Counted from the first letter of the stretch, positions 35,501-49,449 are shown. The stretch: 64,000 bases of DNA from Allodiplogaster sudhausi (GCA_945643635.1 CALZFC010000025.1:1-64000), one strand, 5' to 3'. Numbers and translations: made by a program. The notes: generated from the sequence alone by a model not told the origin.

Positions 35501-36851
35501 CCCGGATGCTTCCGGGAGTAACTCAGAGTATCCCGGAGTATTCCGGGAGCTATTCGGAGTACCCCGAATTCTTCCGGGAGCTATTAGAAGTATCCGGATC
35601 ATTCCGGGAGCGTCTTATAGTTCCCCTGATGCTTCCGGGAGTAACCCAGAGTATCCCGGAATATTCCGGGAGCTTCCTATAGTCCCCCGGATGCTTCCGG
35701 GAGTAACTCAGAGTATCCCGGAGTATTCCGGGAGCTATTCGGAGTACCCCGAATTCTTCCGGGAGCTATTAGAAGTATCCGGATCATTCCGGGAGCGTCT
35801 TATAGTTCCCCTGATGCTTCCGGGAGTAACCAGAGTATCCCGGAATATTCCGGGAGCTTCCTATAGTTCCCCGGATGCTTCCGGGAGTAACTCAGAGTAT
35901 CCCGGAGTATTCCGGGAGCTATTCGGAGTACCCCGAATTCTTCCGGGAGCTATTAGAAGTATCCGGATCATTCCGGGAGCGTCTTATAGTTCCCCTGATG
36001 CTTCCGGGAGTAACCCAGAGTATCCCGGAATATTCCGGGAGCTTCCTATAGTTCCCCGGATGCTTCCGGGAGTAACTCAGAGTATCCCGGAGTATTCCGG
36101 GAGCTATTCGGAGTACCCCGAATTCTTCCGGGAGCTATTAGAAGTATCCGGATCATTCCGGGAGCGTCTTATAGTTCCCCTGATGCTTCCGGGAGTAACC
36201 CAGAGTATCCCGGAATATTCCGGGAGCTTCCTATAGTTCCCCGGATGCTTCCGGGAGTAACTCAGAGTATCCCGGAGTATTCCGGGAGCTATTCGGAGTA
36301 CCCCGAATTCTTCCGGGAGCTATTAGAAGTATCCGGATCATTCCGGGAGCGTCTTATAGTTCCCCTGATGCTTCCGGGAGTAACCCAGAGTATCCCGGAA
36401 TATTCCGGGAGCTTCCTATAGTTCCCCGGATGCTTCCGGGAGTAACTCAGAGTATCCCGGAGTATTCCGGGAGCTATTCGGAGTACCCCGAATTCTTCCG
36501 GGAGCTATTAGAAGTATCCGGATCATTCCGGGAGCGTCTTATAGTTCCCCTGATGCTTCCGGGAGTAACCCAGAGTATCCCGGAATATTCCGGGAGCTTC
36601 CTATAGTCCCCCGGATGCTTCCGGGAGTAACTCAGAGTATCCCGAATATTCCGGGAGCTATTCGGAGTACCCCGAATTCTTCCGGGAGCTATTAGAAGTA
36701 TCCGGATCATTCCGGGAGCGTCTTATAGTTCCCCTGATGCTTCCGGGAGTAACCACTGAGTATCCCGGAATATTCCGGGAGCTTCCTATAGTTCCCCGGA
36801 TGCTTCCGGGAGTAACTCAGAGTATCCCGAATTCTTCCGGGAGCTATTCGG
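32567..36851. repeat. Hybrid-C marker series, second copy
   Basis: Hybrid C monomers start at 32,567, 33,307, 34,232, 34,972, 35,157 and 36,821: again intervals of 4, 5, 4, 1 and 9 units, with the same linked variants at the second, third and last positions. The offset from the first copy is 5,918-5,920 bp, or 32 units. Some flanking variants differ (35,157 reads cccgagttc), so the copies have since diverged or exchanged. Confidence 0.75.
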
Positions 36852-39800
36852 AGTACCCCGAATTCTTCCGGGAGCTATTAGAAGTATCCGGATCATTCCG
36901 GGAGCGTCTTATAGTTCCCCTGATGCTTCCGGGAGTAACCCAGAGTATCCCGGAATATTCCGGGAGCTTCCTATAGTTCCCCGGATGCTTCCGGGAGTAA
37001 CTCAGAGTATCCCGGAGTATTCCGGGAGCTATTCGGAGTACCCCGAATTCTTCCGGGAGCTATTAGAAGTATCCGGATCATTCCGGGAGCGTCTTATAGT
37101 TCCCCTGATGCTTCCGGGAGTAACCCAGAGTATCCCGGAATATTCCGGGAGCTTCCTATAGTCCCCCGGATGCTTCCGGGAGTAACTCAGAGTATCCCGG
37201 AGTATTCCGGGAGCTATTCGGAGTACCCCGAATTCTTCCGGGAGCTATTAGAAGTATCCGGATCATTCCGGGAGCGTCTTATAGTTCCCCTGATGCTTCC
37301 GGGAGTAACCCAGAGTATCCCGGAATATTCCGGGAGCTTCCTATAGTTCCCCGGATGCTTCCGGGAGTAACTCAGAGTATCCCGGAGTATTCCGGGAGCT
37401 ATTCGGAGTACCCCGAATTCTTCCGGGAGCTATTAGAAGTATCCGGATCATTCCGGGAGCGTCTTATAGTTCCCCTGATGCTTCCGGGAGTAACCCAGAG
37501 TATCCCGGAATATTCCGGGAGCTTCCTATAGTTCCCCGGATGCTTCCGGGAGTAACTCAGAGTATCCCGGAGTATTCCGGGAGCTATTCGGAGTACCCCG
37601 AATTCTTCCGGGAGCTATTAGAAGTATCCGGATCATTCCGGGAGCGTCTTATAGTTCCCCTGATGCTTCCGGGAGTAACCCAGAGTATCCCGGAATATTC
37701 CGGGAGCTTCCTATAGTCCCCCGGATGCTTCCGGGAGTAACTCAGAGTATCCCGGAGTATTCCGGGAGCTATTCGGAGTACCCCGAATTCTTCCGGGAGC
37801 TATTAGAAGTATCCGGATCATTCCGGGAGCGTCTTATAGTTCCCCTGATGCTTCCGGGAGTAACCCAGAGTATCCCGGAATATTCCGGGAGCTTCCTATA
37901 GTTCCCCGGATGCTTCCGGGAGTAACTCAGAGTATCCCGGAGTATTCCGGGAGCTATTCGGAGTACCCCGAATTCTTCCGGGAGCTATTAGAAGTATCCG
38001 GATCATTCCGGGAGCGTCTTATAGTTCCCCTGATGCTTCCGGGAGTAACCCAGAGTATCCCGGAATATTCCGGGAGCTTCCTATAGTTCCCCGGATGCTT
38101 CCGGGAGTAACTCAGAGTATCCCGGAGTATTCCGGGAGCTATTCGGAGTACCCCGAATTCTTCCGGGAGCTATTAGAAGTATCCGGATCATTCCGGGAGC
38201 GTCTTATAGTTCCCCTGATGCTTCCGGGAGTAACCCAGAGTATCCCGGAATATTCCGGGAGCTTCCTATAGTTCCCCGGATGCTTCCGGGAGTAACTCAG
38301 AGTATCCCGGAGTATTCCGGGAGCTATTCGGAGTACCCCGAATTCTTCCGGGAGCTATTAGAAGTATCCGGATCATTCCGGGAGCGTCTTATAGTTCCCC
38401 TGATGCTTCCGGGAGTAACCCAGAGTATCCCGGAATATTCCGGGAGCTTCCTATAGTTCCCCGGATGCTTCCGGGAGTAACTCAGAGTATCCCGGAGTAT
38501 TCCGGGAGCTATTCGGAGTACCCCGAATTCTTCCGGGAGCTATTAGAAGTATCCGGATCATTCCGGGAGCGTCTTATAGTTCCCCTGATGCTTCCGGGAG
38601 TAACCCAGAGTATCCCGGAATATTCCGGGAGCTTCCTATAGTTCCCCGGATGCTTCCGGGAGTAACTCAGAGTATCCCGAATTCTTCCGGGAGCTATTCG
38701 GAGTACCCCGAATTCTTCCGGGAGCTATTAGAGTATCCGGATCATTCCGGGAGCGTCTTATAGTTCCCCTGATGCTTCCGGGAGTAACCCAGAGTATCCC
38801 GGAATATTCCGGGAGCTTCCTATAGTTCCCCGGATGCTTCCGGGAGTAACTCAGAGTATCCCGAGTTCTTCCGGGAGCTATTCGGAGTACCCCGAATTCT
38901 TCCGGGAGCTATTAGAAGTATCCGGATCATTCCGGGAGCGTCTTATAGTTCCCCTGATGCTTCCGGGAGTAACCCAGAGTATCCCGGAATATTCCGGGAG
39001 CTTCCTATAGTCCCCGGATGCTTCCGGGAGTAACTCAGAGTATCCCGGAGTATTCCGGGAGCTATTCGGAGTACCCCGAATTCTTCCGGGAGCTATTAGA
39101 AGTATCCGGATCATTCCGGGAGCGTCTTATAGTTCCCCTGATGCTTCCGGGAGTAACCCAGAGTATCCCGGAATATTCCGGGAGCTTCCTATAGTTCCCC
39201 GGATGCTTCCGGGAGTAACTCAGAGTATCCCGGAGTATTCCGGGAGCTATTCGGAGTACCCCGAATTCTTCCGGGAGCTATTAGAAGTATCCGGATCATT
39301 CCGGGAGCGTCTTATAGTTCCCCTGATGCTTCCGGGAGTAACCCAGAGTATCCCGGAATATTCCGGGAGCTTCCTATAGTCCCCCGATGCTTCCGGGAGT
39401 AACTCAGAGTATCCCGGAGTATTCCGGGAGCTATTCGGAGTACCCCGAATTCTTCCGGGAGCTATTAGAAGTATCCGGATCATTCCGGGAGCGTCTTATA
39501 GTTCCCCTGATGCTTCCGGGAGTAACCCAGAGTATCCCGGAATATTCCGGGAGCTTCCTATAGTCCCCCGGATGCTTCCGGGAGTAACTCAGAGTATCCC
39601 GGAGTATTCCGGGAGCTATTCGGAGTACCCCGAATTCTTCCGGGAGCTATTAGAAGTATCCGGATCATTCCGGGAGCGTCTTATAGTTCCCCTGATGCTT
39701 CCGGGAGTAACCCAGAGTATCCCGGAATATTCCGGGAGCTTCCTATAGTTCCCCGGATGCTTCCGGGAGTAACTCAGAGTATCCCGGAGTATTCCGGGAG

Positions 39801-40208
39801 CTATTCGGAGTACCCCGAATTCTTCCGGGAGCTATTAGAAGTATCCGGATCATTCCGGGAGCGTCTTATAGTTCCCCTGATGCTTCCGGGAGTAACCCAG
39901 AGTATCCCGGAATATTCCGGGAGCTTCCTATAGTCCCCCGGATGCTTCCGGGAGTAACTCAGAGTATCCCGAATTATTCCGGGAGCTATTCGGAGTACCC
40001 CGAATTCTTCCGGGAGCTATTAGAAGTATCCGGATCATTCCGGGAGCGTCTTATAGTTCCCCTGATGCTTCCGGGAGTAACACAGAGTATCCCGGAATAT
40101 TCCGGGAGCTTCCTATAGTTCCCCGGATGCTTCCGGGAGTAACTCAGAGTACCCCGAATTCTTCCGGGAGCTATTCGAGTACCCCGAATTCTTCCGGGAG
40201 CTATTAGG

Positions 40209-40238
40209 AGTATCCGGAATATTCCGGGAGCTTCCTAT
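40209..40238. repeat. Junction lacking E and F
   Basis: A D monomer ending attagg is followed by a 30-bp monomer that begins like E (agtatccgga) and continues as A (atattccggg, ending gcttcctat). E and F are missing. It stands out because neighbouring units are clean. The preceding unit also has a D-type monomer directly after B (near 40,149). Confidence 0.75.
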
Positions 40239-43200
40239 AGTTCCCCGGATGCTTCCGGGAGTAACTCAGAGTATCCCGAATTCTTCCGGGAGCTATTCAG
40301 AGTACCCCGAATTCTTCCGGGAGCTATTAGAGTATCCGGATCATTCCGGGAGCGTCTTATAGTTCCCCTGATGCTTCCGGGAGTAACCCAGAGTATCCCG
40401 GAATATTCCGGGAGCTTCCTATAGTTCCCCGGATGCTTCCGGGAGTAACTCAGAGTATCCCGGAGTATTCCGGGAGCTATTCGGAGTACCCCGAATTCTT
40501 CCGGGAGCTATTAGAAGTATCCGGATCATTCCGGGAGCGTCTTATAGTTCCCCTGATGCTTCCGGGAGTAACCCAGAGTATCCCGGAATATTCCGGGAGC
40601 TTCCTATAGTTCCCCGGATGCTTCCGGGAGTAACTCAGAGTATCCCGGAGTATTCCGGGAGCTATTCGGAGTACCCCGAATTCTTCCGGGAGCTATTAGA
40701 AGTATCCGGATCATTCCGGGAGCGTCTTATAGTTCCCCTGATGCTTCCGGGAGTAACCCAGAGTATCCCGGAATATTCCGGGAGCTTCCTATAGTTCCCC
40801 GGATGCTTCCGGGAGTAACTCAGAGTATCCCGGAGTATTCCGGGAGCTATTCGGAGTACCCCGAATTCTTCCGGGAGCTATTAGAAGTATCCGGATCATT
40901 CCGGGAGCGTCTTATAGTTCCCCTGATGCTTCCGGGAGTAACCCAGAGTATCCCGGAATATTCCGGGAGCTTCCTATAGTCCCCGGATGCTTCCGGGAGT
41001 AACTCAGAGTATCCCGGAGTATTCCGGGAGCTATTCGGAGTACCCCGAATTCTTCCGGGAGCTATTAGAAGTATCCGGATCATTCCGGGAGCGTCTTATA
41101 GTTCCCCTGATGCTTCCGGGAGTAACCCAGAGTATCCCGGAATATTCCGGGAGCTTCCTATAGTCCCCCGGATGCTTCCGGGAGTAACTCAGAGTATCCC
41201 GGAGTATTCCGGGAGCTATTCGGAGTACCCCGAATTCTTCCGGGAGCTATTAGAAGTATCCGGATCATTCCGGGAGCGTCTTATAGTTCCCCTGATGCTT
41301 CCGGGAGTAACCCAGAGTATCCCGGAATATTCCGGGAGCTTCCTATAGTTCCCCGGATGCTTCCGGGAGTAACTCAGAGTATCCCGGAGTATTCCGGGAG
41401 CTATTCGGAGTACCCCGAATTCTTCCGGGAGCTATTAGAAGTATCCGGATCATTCCGGGAGCGTCTTATAGTTCCCCTGATGCTTCCGGGAGTAACCCAG
41501 AGTATCCCGGAATATTCCGGGAGCTTCCTATAGTCCCCGGATGCTTCCGGGAGTAACTCAGAGTATCCCGAATTCTTCCGGGAGCTATTCGGAGTACCCC
41601 GAATTCTTCCGGGAGCTATTAGAAGTATCCGGATCATTCCGGGAGCGTCTTATAGTTCCCCTGATGCTTCCGGGAGTAACCCAGAGTATCCCGGAATATT
41701 CCGGGAGCTTCCTATAGTTCCCCGGATGCTTCCGGGAGTAACTCAGAGTATCCCGAATTCTTCCGGGAGCTATTCGGAGTACCCCGAATTCTTCCGGGAG
41801 CTATTAGAAGTATCCGGATCATTCCGGGAGCGTCTTATAGTTCCCCTGATGCTTCCGGGAGTAACCCAGAGTATCCCGGAATATTCCGGGAGCTTCCTAT
41901 AGTTCCCCGGATGCTTCCGGGAGTAACTCAGAGTATCCCGAAGTCTTCCGGGAGCTATTCAGAGTACCCCGAATTCTTCCGGGAGCTATTAGGAGTATCC
42001 GGATCATTCCGGGAGCGTCTTATAGTTCCCCTGATGCTTCCGGGAGTAACACAGAGTATCCCGGAATATTCCGGGAGCTTCCTATAGTTCCCCGGATGCT
42101 TCCGGGAGTAACTCAGAGTATCCCGGAGTATTCCGGGAGCTATTCGGAGTACCCCGAATTCTTCCGGGAGCTATTAGAAGTATCCGGATCATTCCGGGAG
42201 CGTCTTATAGTTCCCCTGATGCTTCCGGGAGTAACCCAGAGTATCCCGGAATATTCCGGGAGCTTCCTATAGTTCCCCGGATGCTTCCGGGAGTAACTCA
42301 GAGTATCCCGGAGTATTCCGGGAGCTATTCGGAGTACCCCGAATTCTTCCGGGAGCTATTAGAAGTATCCGGATCATTCCGGGAGCGTCTTATAGTTCCC
42401 CTGATGCTTCCGGGAGTAACCCAGAGTATCCCGGAATATTCCGGGAGCTTCCTATAGTTCCCCGGATGCTTCCGGGAGTAACTCAGAGTATCCCGGAGTA
42501 TTCCGGGAGCTATTCGGAGTACCCCGAATTCTTCCGGGAGCTATTAGAAGTATCCGGATCATTCCGGGAGCGTCTTATAGTTCCCCTGATGCTTCCGGGA
42601 GTAAGCCAGAGTATCCCGGAATATTCCGGGAGCTTCCTATAGTTCCCCGGATGCTTCCGGGAGTAACTCAGAGTATCCCGAATTCTTCCGGGAGCTATTC
42701 GGAGTACCCCGAATTCTTCCGGGAGCTATTAGAGTATCCGGATCATTCCGGGAGCGTCTTATAGTTCCCCTGATGCTTCCGGGAGTAACACTGAGTATCC
42801 CGGAATATTCCGGGAGCTTCCTATAGTTCCCCGGATGCTTCCGGGAGTAACTCAGAGTATCCCGGAGTATTCCGGGAGCTATTCGGAGTACCCCGAATTC
42901 TTCCGGGAGCTATTAGAAGTATCCGGATCATTCCGGGAGCGTCTTATAGTTCCCCTGATGCTTCCGGGAGTAACCCAGAGTATCCCGGAATATTCCGGGA
43001 GCTTCCTATAGTTCCCCGGATGCTTCCGGGAGTAACTCAGAGTATCCCGGAGTATTCCGGGAGCTATTCGGAGTACCCCGAATTCTTCCGGGAGCTATTA
43101 GAAGTATCCGGATCATTCCGGGAGCGTCTTATAGTTCCCCTGATGCTTCCGGGAGTAACCCAGAGTATCCCGGAATATTCCGGGAGCTTCCTATAGTTCC

Positions 43201-45645
43201 CCGGATGCTTCCGGGAGTAACTCAGAGTATCCCGGAGTATTCCGGGAGCTATTCGGAGTACCCCGAATTCTTCCGGGAGCTATTAGAAGTATCCGGATCA
43301 TTCCGGGAGCGTCTTATAGTTCCCCTGATGCTTCCGGGAGTAACCCAGAGTATCCCGGAATATTCCGGGAGCTTCCTATAGTCCCCGGATGCTTCCGGGA
43401 GTAACTCAGAGTATCCCGGAGTATTCCGGGAGCTATTCGGAGTACCCCGAATTCTTCCGGGAGCTATTAGAAGTATCCGGATCATTCCGGGAGCGTCTTA
43501 TAGTTCCCCTGATGCTTCCGGGAGTAACCCAGAGTATCCCGGAATATTCCGGGAGCTTCCTATAGTTCCCCGGATGCTTCCGGGAGTAACTCAGAGTATC
43601 CCCGAATTCTTCCGGGAGCTATTCAGAGTACCCCGAATTCTTCCGGGAGCTATTAGAAGTATCCGGATCATTCCGGGAGCGTCTTATAGTTCCCCTGATG
43701 CTTCCGGGAGTAACCCAGAGTATCCCGGAATATTCCGGGAGCTTCCTATAGTTCCCCGGATGCTTCCGGGAGTAACTCAGAGTATCCCGGAGTATTCCGG
43801 GAGCTATTCGGAGTACCCCGAATTCTTCCGGGAGCTATTAGAAGTATCCGGATCATTCCGGGAGCGTCTTATAGTTCCCCTGATGCTTCCGGGAGTAACA
43901 CAGAGTATCCCGGAATATTCCGGGAGCTTCCTATAGTTCCCCGGATGCTTCCGGGAGTAACTCAGAGTATCCCGAATTCTTCCGGGAGCTATTCGGAGTA
44001 CCCCGAATTCTTCCGGGAGCTATTAGAAGTATCCGGATCATTCCGGGAGCGTCTTATAGTTCCCCTGATGCTTCCGGGAGTAACCCAGAGTATCCCGGAA
44101 TATTCCGGGAGCTTCCTATAGTCCCCCGGATGCTTCCGGGAGTAACTCAGAGTATCCCGGAGTATTCCGGGAGCTATTCGGAGTACCCCGAATTCTTCCG
44201 GGAGCTATTAGAAGTATCCGGATCATTCCGGGAGCGTCTTATAGTTCCCCTGATGCTTCCGGGAGTAACCAGAGTATCCCGGAATATTCCGGGAGCTTCC
44301 TATAGTCCCCCGGATGCTTCCGGGAGTAACTCAGAGTATCCCGGAGTATTCCGGGAGCTATTCGGAGTACCCCGAATTCTTCCGGGAGCTATTAGAAGTA
44401 TCCGGATCATTCCGGGAGCGTCTTATAGTTCCCCTGATGCTTCCGGGAGTAACCCAGAGTATCCCGGAATATTCCGGGAGCTTCCTATAGTCCCCCGGAT
44501 GCTTCCGGGAGTAACTCAGAGTATCCCGGAGTATTCCGGGAGCTATTCGGAGTACCCCGAATTCTTCCGGGAGCTATTAGAAGTATCCGGATCATTCCGG
44601 GAGCGTCTTATAGTTCCCCTGATGCTTCCGGGAGTAACCCAGAGTATCCCGGAATATTCCGGGAGCTTCCTATAGTCCCCCGGATGCTTCCGGGAGTAAC
44701 TCAGAGTATCCCGGAGTATTCCGGGAGCTATTCGGAGTACCCCGAATTCTTCCGGGAGCTATTAGAAGTATCCGGATCATTCCGGGAGCGTCTTATAGTT
44801 CCCCTGATGCTTCCGGGAGTAACCCAGAGTATCCCGGAATATTCCGGGAGCTTCCTATAGTTCCCCGGATGCTTCCGGGAGTAACTCAGAGTATCCCGAA
44901 TTCTTCCGGGAGCTATTCGGAGTACCCCGAATTCTTCCGGGAGCTATTAGAAGTATCCGGATCATTCCGGGAGCGTCTTATAGTTCCCCTGATGCTTCCG
45001 GGAGTAACCCAGAGTATCCCGGAATATTCCGGGAGCTTCCTATAGTTCCCCGGATGCTTCCGGGAGTAACTCAGAGTATCCCGGAGTATTCCGGGAGCTA
45101 TTCGGAGTACCCCGAATTCTTCCGGGAGCTATTAGAAGTATCCGGATCATTCCGGGAGCGTCTTATAGTTCCCCTGATGCTTCCGGGAGTAACCACTGAG
45201 TATCCCGGAATATTCCGGGAGCTTCCTATAGTTCCCCGGATGCTTCCGGGAGTAACTCAGAGTATCCCGAATTCTTCCGGGAGCTATTCGGAGTACCCCG
45301 AATTCTTCCGGGAGCTATTAGAAGTATCCGGATCATTCCGGGAGCGTCTTATAGTTCCCCTGATGCTTCCGGGAGTAACCCAGAGTATCCCGGAATATTC
45401 CGGGAGCTTCCTATAGTCCCCCGGATGCTTCCGGGAGTAACTCAGAGTATCCCGGAGTATTCCGGGAGCTATTCGGAGTACCCCGAATTCTTCCGGGAGC
45501 TATTAGAAGTATCCGGATCATTCCGGGAGCGTCTTATAGTTCCCCTGATGCTTCCGGGAGTAACCCAGAGTATCCCGGAATATTCCGGGAGCTTCCTATA
45601 GTCCCCCGGATGCTTCCGGGAGTAACTCAGAGTATCCCGGAGTAT

Positions 45646-45660
45646 TCCGGAGTAGCTATT
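45646..45660. other. Two-base gain in monomer C
   Basis: The usual ccgggagctatt reads ccggagtagctatt. It is a unique small change in a clean part of the array. Confidence 0.6.
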
Positions 45661-48600
45661 CGGAGTACCCCGAATTCTTCCGGGAGCTATTAGAAGTATC
45701 CGGATCATTCCGGGAGCGTCTTATAGTTCCCCTGATGCTTCCGGGAGTAACCCAGAGTATCCCGGAATATTCCGGGAGCTTCCTATAGTTCCCCGGATGC
45801 TTCCGGGAGTAACTCAGAGTATCCCGGAGTATTCCGGGAGCTATTCGGAGTACCCCGAATTCTTCCGGGAGCTATTAGAAGTATCCGGATCATTCCGGGA
45901 GCGTCTTATAGTTCCCCTGATGCTTCCGGGAGTAACCCAGAGTATCCCGGAATATTCCGGGAGCTTCCTATAGTCCCCCGGATGCTTCCGGGAGTAACTC
46001 AGAGTATCCCGGAGTATTCCGGGAGCTATTCGGAGTACCCCGAATTCTTCCGGGAGCTATTAGAAGTATCCGGATCATTCCGGGAGCGTCTTATAGTTCC
46101 CCTGATGCTTCCGGGAGTAACCCAGAGTATCCCGGAATATTCCGGGAGCTTCCTATAGTTCCCCGGATGCTTCCGGGAGTAACTCAGAGTATCCCGGAGT
46201 ATTCCGGGAGCTATTCGGAGTACCCCGAATTCTTCCGGGAGCTATTAGAAGTATCCGGATCATTCCGGGAGCGTCTTATAGTTCCCCTGATGCTTCCGGG
46301 AGTAACCCAGAGTATCCCGGAATATTCCGGGAGCTTCCTATAGTTCCCCGGATGCTTCCGGGAGTAACTCAGAGTATCCCGAATTCTTCCGGGAGCTATT
46401 CAGAGTACCCCGAATTCTTCCGGGAGCTATTAGGAGTATCCGGATCATTCCGGGAGCGTCTTATAGTTCCCCTGATGCTTCCGGGAGTAGCACTGAGTAT
46501 CCCGGAATATTCCGGGAGCTTCCTATAGTTCCCCGGATGCTTCCGGGAGTAACTCAGAGTATCCCGATTCTTCCGGGAGCTATTCGGAGTACCCCGAATT
46601 CTTCCGGGAGCTATTAGAGTATCCGGATCATTCCGGGAGCGTCTTATAGTTCCCCTGATGCTTCCGGGAGTAACCCAGAGTATCCCGGAATATTCCGGGA
46701 GCTTCCTATAGTTCCCCGGATGCTTCCGGGAGTAACTCAGAGTATCCCGGAGTATTCCGGGAGCTATTCGGAGTACCCCGAATTCTTCCGGGAGCTATTA
46801 GAAGTATCCGGATCATTCCGGGAGCGTCTTATAGTTCCCCTGATGCTTCCGGGAGTAACCCAGAGTATCCCGGAATATTCCGGGAGCTTCCTATAGTTCC
46901 CCGGATGCTTCCGGGAGTAACTCAGAGTATCCCGGAGTATTCCGGGAGCTATTCGGAGTACCCCGAATTCTTCCGGGAGCTATTAGAAGTATCCGGATCA
47001 TTCCGGGAGCGTCTTATAGTTCCCCTGATGCTTCCGGGAGTAACCCAGAGTATCCCGGAATATTCCGGGAGCTTCCTATAGTTCCCCGGATGCTTCCGGG
47101 AGTAACTCAGAGTATCCCGGAGTATTCCGGGAGCTATTCGGAGTACCCCGAATTCTTCCGGGAGCTATTAGAAGTATCCGGATCATTCCGGAGCGTCTTA
47201 TAGTTCCCCTGATGCTTCCGGGAGTAACCAGAGTATCCCGGAATATTCCGGGAGCTTCCTATAGTCCCCCGGATGCTTCCGGGAGTAACTCAGAGTATCC
47301 CGGAGTATTCCGGGAGCTATTCGGAGTACCCCGAATTCTTCCGGGAGCTATTAGAAGTATCCGGATCATTCCGGGAGCGTCTTATAGTTCCCCTGATGCT
47401 TCCGGGAGTAACCCAGAGTATCCCGGAATATTCCGGGAGCTTCCTATAGTTCCCCGGATGCTTCCGGGAGTAACTCAGAGTATCCCGGAGTATTCCGGGA
47501 GCTATTCGGAGTACCCCGAATTCTTCCGGGAGCTATTAGAAGTATCCGGATCATTCCGGGAGCGTCTTATAGTTCCCCTGATGCTTCCGGGAGTAACCCA
47601 GAGTATCCCGGAATATTCCGGGAGCTTCCTATAGTCCCCCGGATGCTTCCGGGAGTAACTCAGAGTATCCCGAATTCTTCCGGGAGCTATTCGGAGTACC
47701 CCGAATTCTTCCGGGAGCTATTAGGAGTATCCGGATCATTCCGGGAGCGTCTTATAGTTCCCCTGATGCTTCCGGGAGTAACCACTGAGTATCCCGGAAT
47801 ATTCCGGGAGCTTCCTATAGTTCCCCGGATGCTTCCGGGAGTAACTCAGAGTATCCCGAATTCTTCCGGGAGCTATTCAGAGTACCCCGAATTCTTCCGG
47901 GAGCTATTAGAAGTATCCGGATCATTCCGGGAGCGTCTTATAGTTCCCCTGATGCTTCCGGGAGTAACCCAGAGTATCCCGGAATATTCCGGGAGCTTCC
48001 TATAGTTCCCCGGATGCTTCCGGGAGTAACTCAGAGTATCCCGGAGTATTCCGGGAGCTATTCGGAGTACCCCGAATTCTTCCGGGAGCTATTAGAAGTA
48101 TCCGGATCATTCCGGGAGCGTCTTATAGTTCCCCTGATGCTTCCGGGAGTAACCCAGAGTATCCCGGAATATTCCGGGAGCTTCCTATAGTCCCCCGGAT
48201 GCTTCCGGGAGTAACTCAGAGTATCCCGGAGTATTCCGGGAGCTATTCGGAGTACCCCGAATTCTTCCGGGAGCTATTAGAAGTATCCGGATCATTCCGG
48301 GAGCGTCTTATAGTTCCCCTGATGCTTCCGGGAGTAACCCAGAGTATCCCGGAATATTCCGGGAGCTTCCTATAGTCCCCCGGATGCTTCCGGGAGTAAC
48401 TCAGAGTATCCCGGAGTATTCCGGGAGCTATTCGGAGTACCCCGAATTCTTCCGGGAGCTATTAGAAGTATCCGGATCATTCCGGGAGCGTCTTATAGTT
48501 CCCCTGATGCTTCCGGGAGTAACCCAGAGTATCCCGGAATATTCCGGGAGCTTCCTATAGTTCCCCGGATGCTTCCGGGAGTAACTCAGAGTATCCCGGA

Positions 48601-49449
48601 GTATTCCGGGAGCTATTCGGAGTACCCCGAATTCTTCCGGGAGCTATTAGAAGTATCCGGATCATTCCGGGAGCGTCTTATAGTTCCCCTGATGCTTCCG
48701 GGAGTAACCCAGAGTATCCCGGAATATTCCGGGAGCTTCCTATAGTCCCCCGGATGCTTCCGGGAGTAACTCAGAGTATCCCGGAGTATTCCGGGAGCTA
48801 TTCGGAGTACCCCGAATTCTTCCGGGAGCTATTAGAAGTATCCGGATCATTCCGGGAGCGTCTTATAGTTCCCCTGATGCTTCCGGGAGTAATCCAGAGT
48901 ATCCCGGAATATTCCGGGAGCTTCCTATAGTCCCCCGGATGCTTCCGGGAGTAACTCAGAGTATCCCGGAGTATTCCGGGAGCTATTCGGAGTACCCGAA
49001 TTCTTCCGGGAGCTATTAGAAGTATCCGGATCATTCCGGGAGCGTCTTATAGTTCCCCTGATGCTTCCGGGAGTAACCCAGAGTATCCCGGAATATTCCG
49101 GGAGCTTCCTATAGTTCCCCGGATGCTTCCGGGAGTAACTCAGAGTATCCCGGAGTATTCCGGGAGCTATTCGGAGTACCCCGAATTCTTCCGGGAGCTA
49201 TTAGAAGTATCCGGATCATTCCGGGAGCGTCTTATAGTTCCCCTGATGCTTCCGGGAGTAACCCAGAGTATCCCGGAATATTCCGGGAGCTTCCTATAGT
49301 TCCCCGGATGCTTCCGGGAGTAACTCAGAGTATCCCGGAGTATTCCGGGAGCTATTCGGAGTACCCCGAATTCTTCCGGGAGCTATTAGAAGTATCCGGA
49401 TCATTCCGGGAGCGTCTTATAGTTCCCCTGATGCTTCCGGGAGTAATAG

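Larger units (their letters stand above)
25201..49449. repeat. Homogenised hexamer domain
   Basis: Long runs of near-identical 185-bp units. The main variation is at a handful of linked sites: monomer C replaced by a C/D hybrid (cccgaattc in place of cccggagtatt), D ending ttagg in place of ttaga, F reading aacac or gcactg in place of aaccc, and B reading agtcccccgg. Hybrid-C units fall at regular multiples of 185 bp. One shortened unit (E and F missing) lies near 40,209. The low noise suggests recent amplification or efficient conversion. Confidence 0.85.

Noticed and set aside
35691..36236. Recurring 181-residue open frame (also at 29401, 44130, 52530 and 62787)
   Set aside because: It appears wherever a 184-bp unit (gtaaccag) or similar one-base loss joins two frames. 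Equivalent open frames exist on the opposite strand. The 185-bp period is not a multiple of 3, so no coding repeat is maintained.
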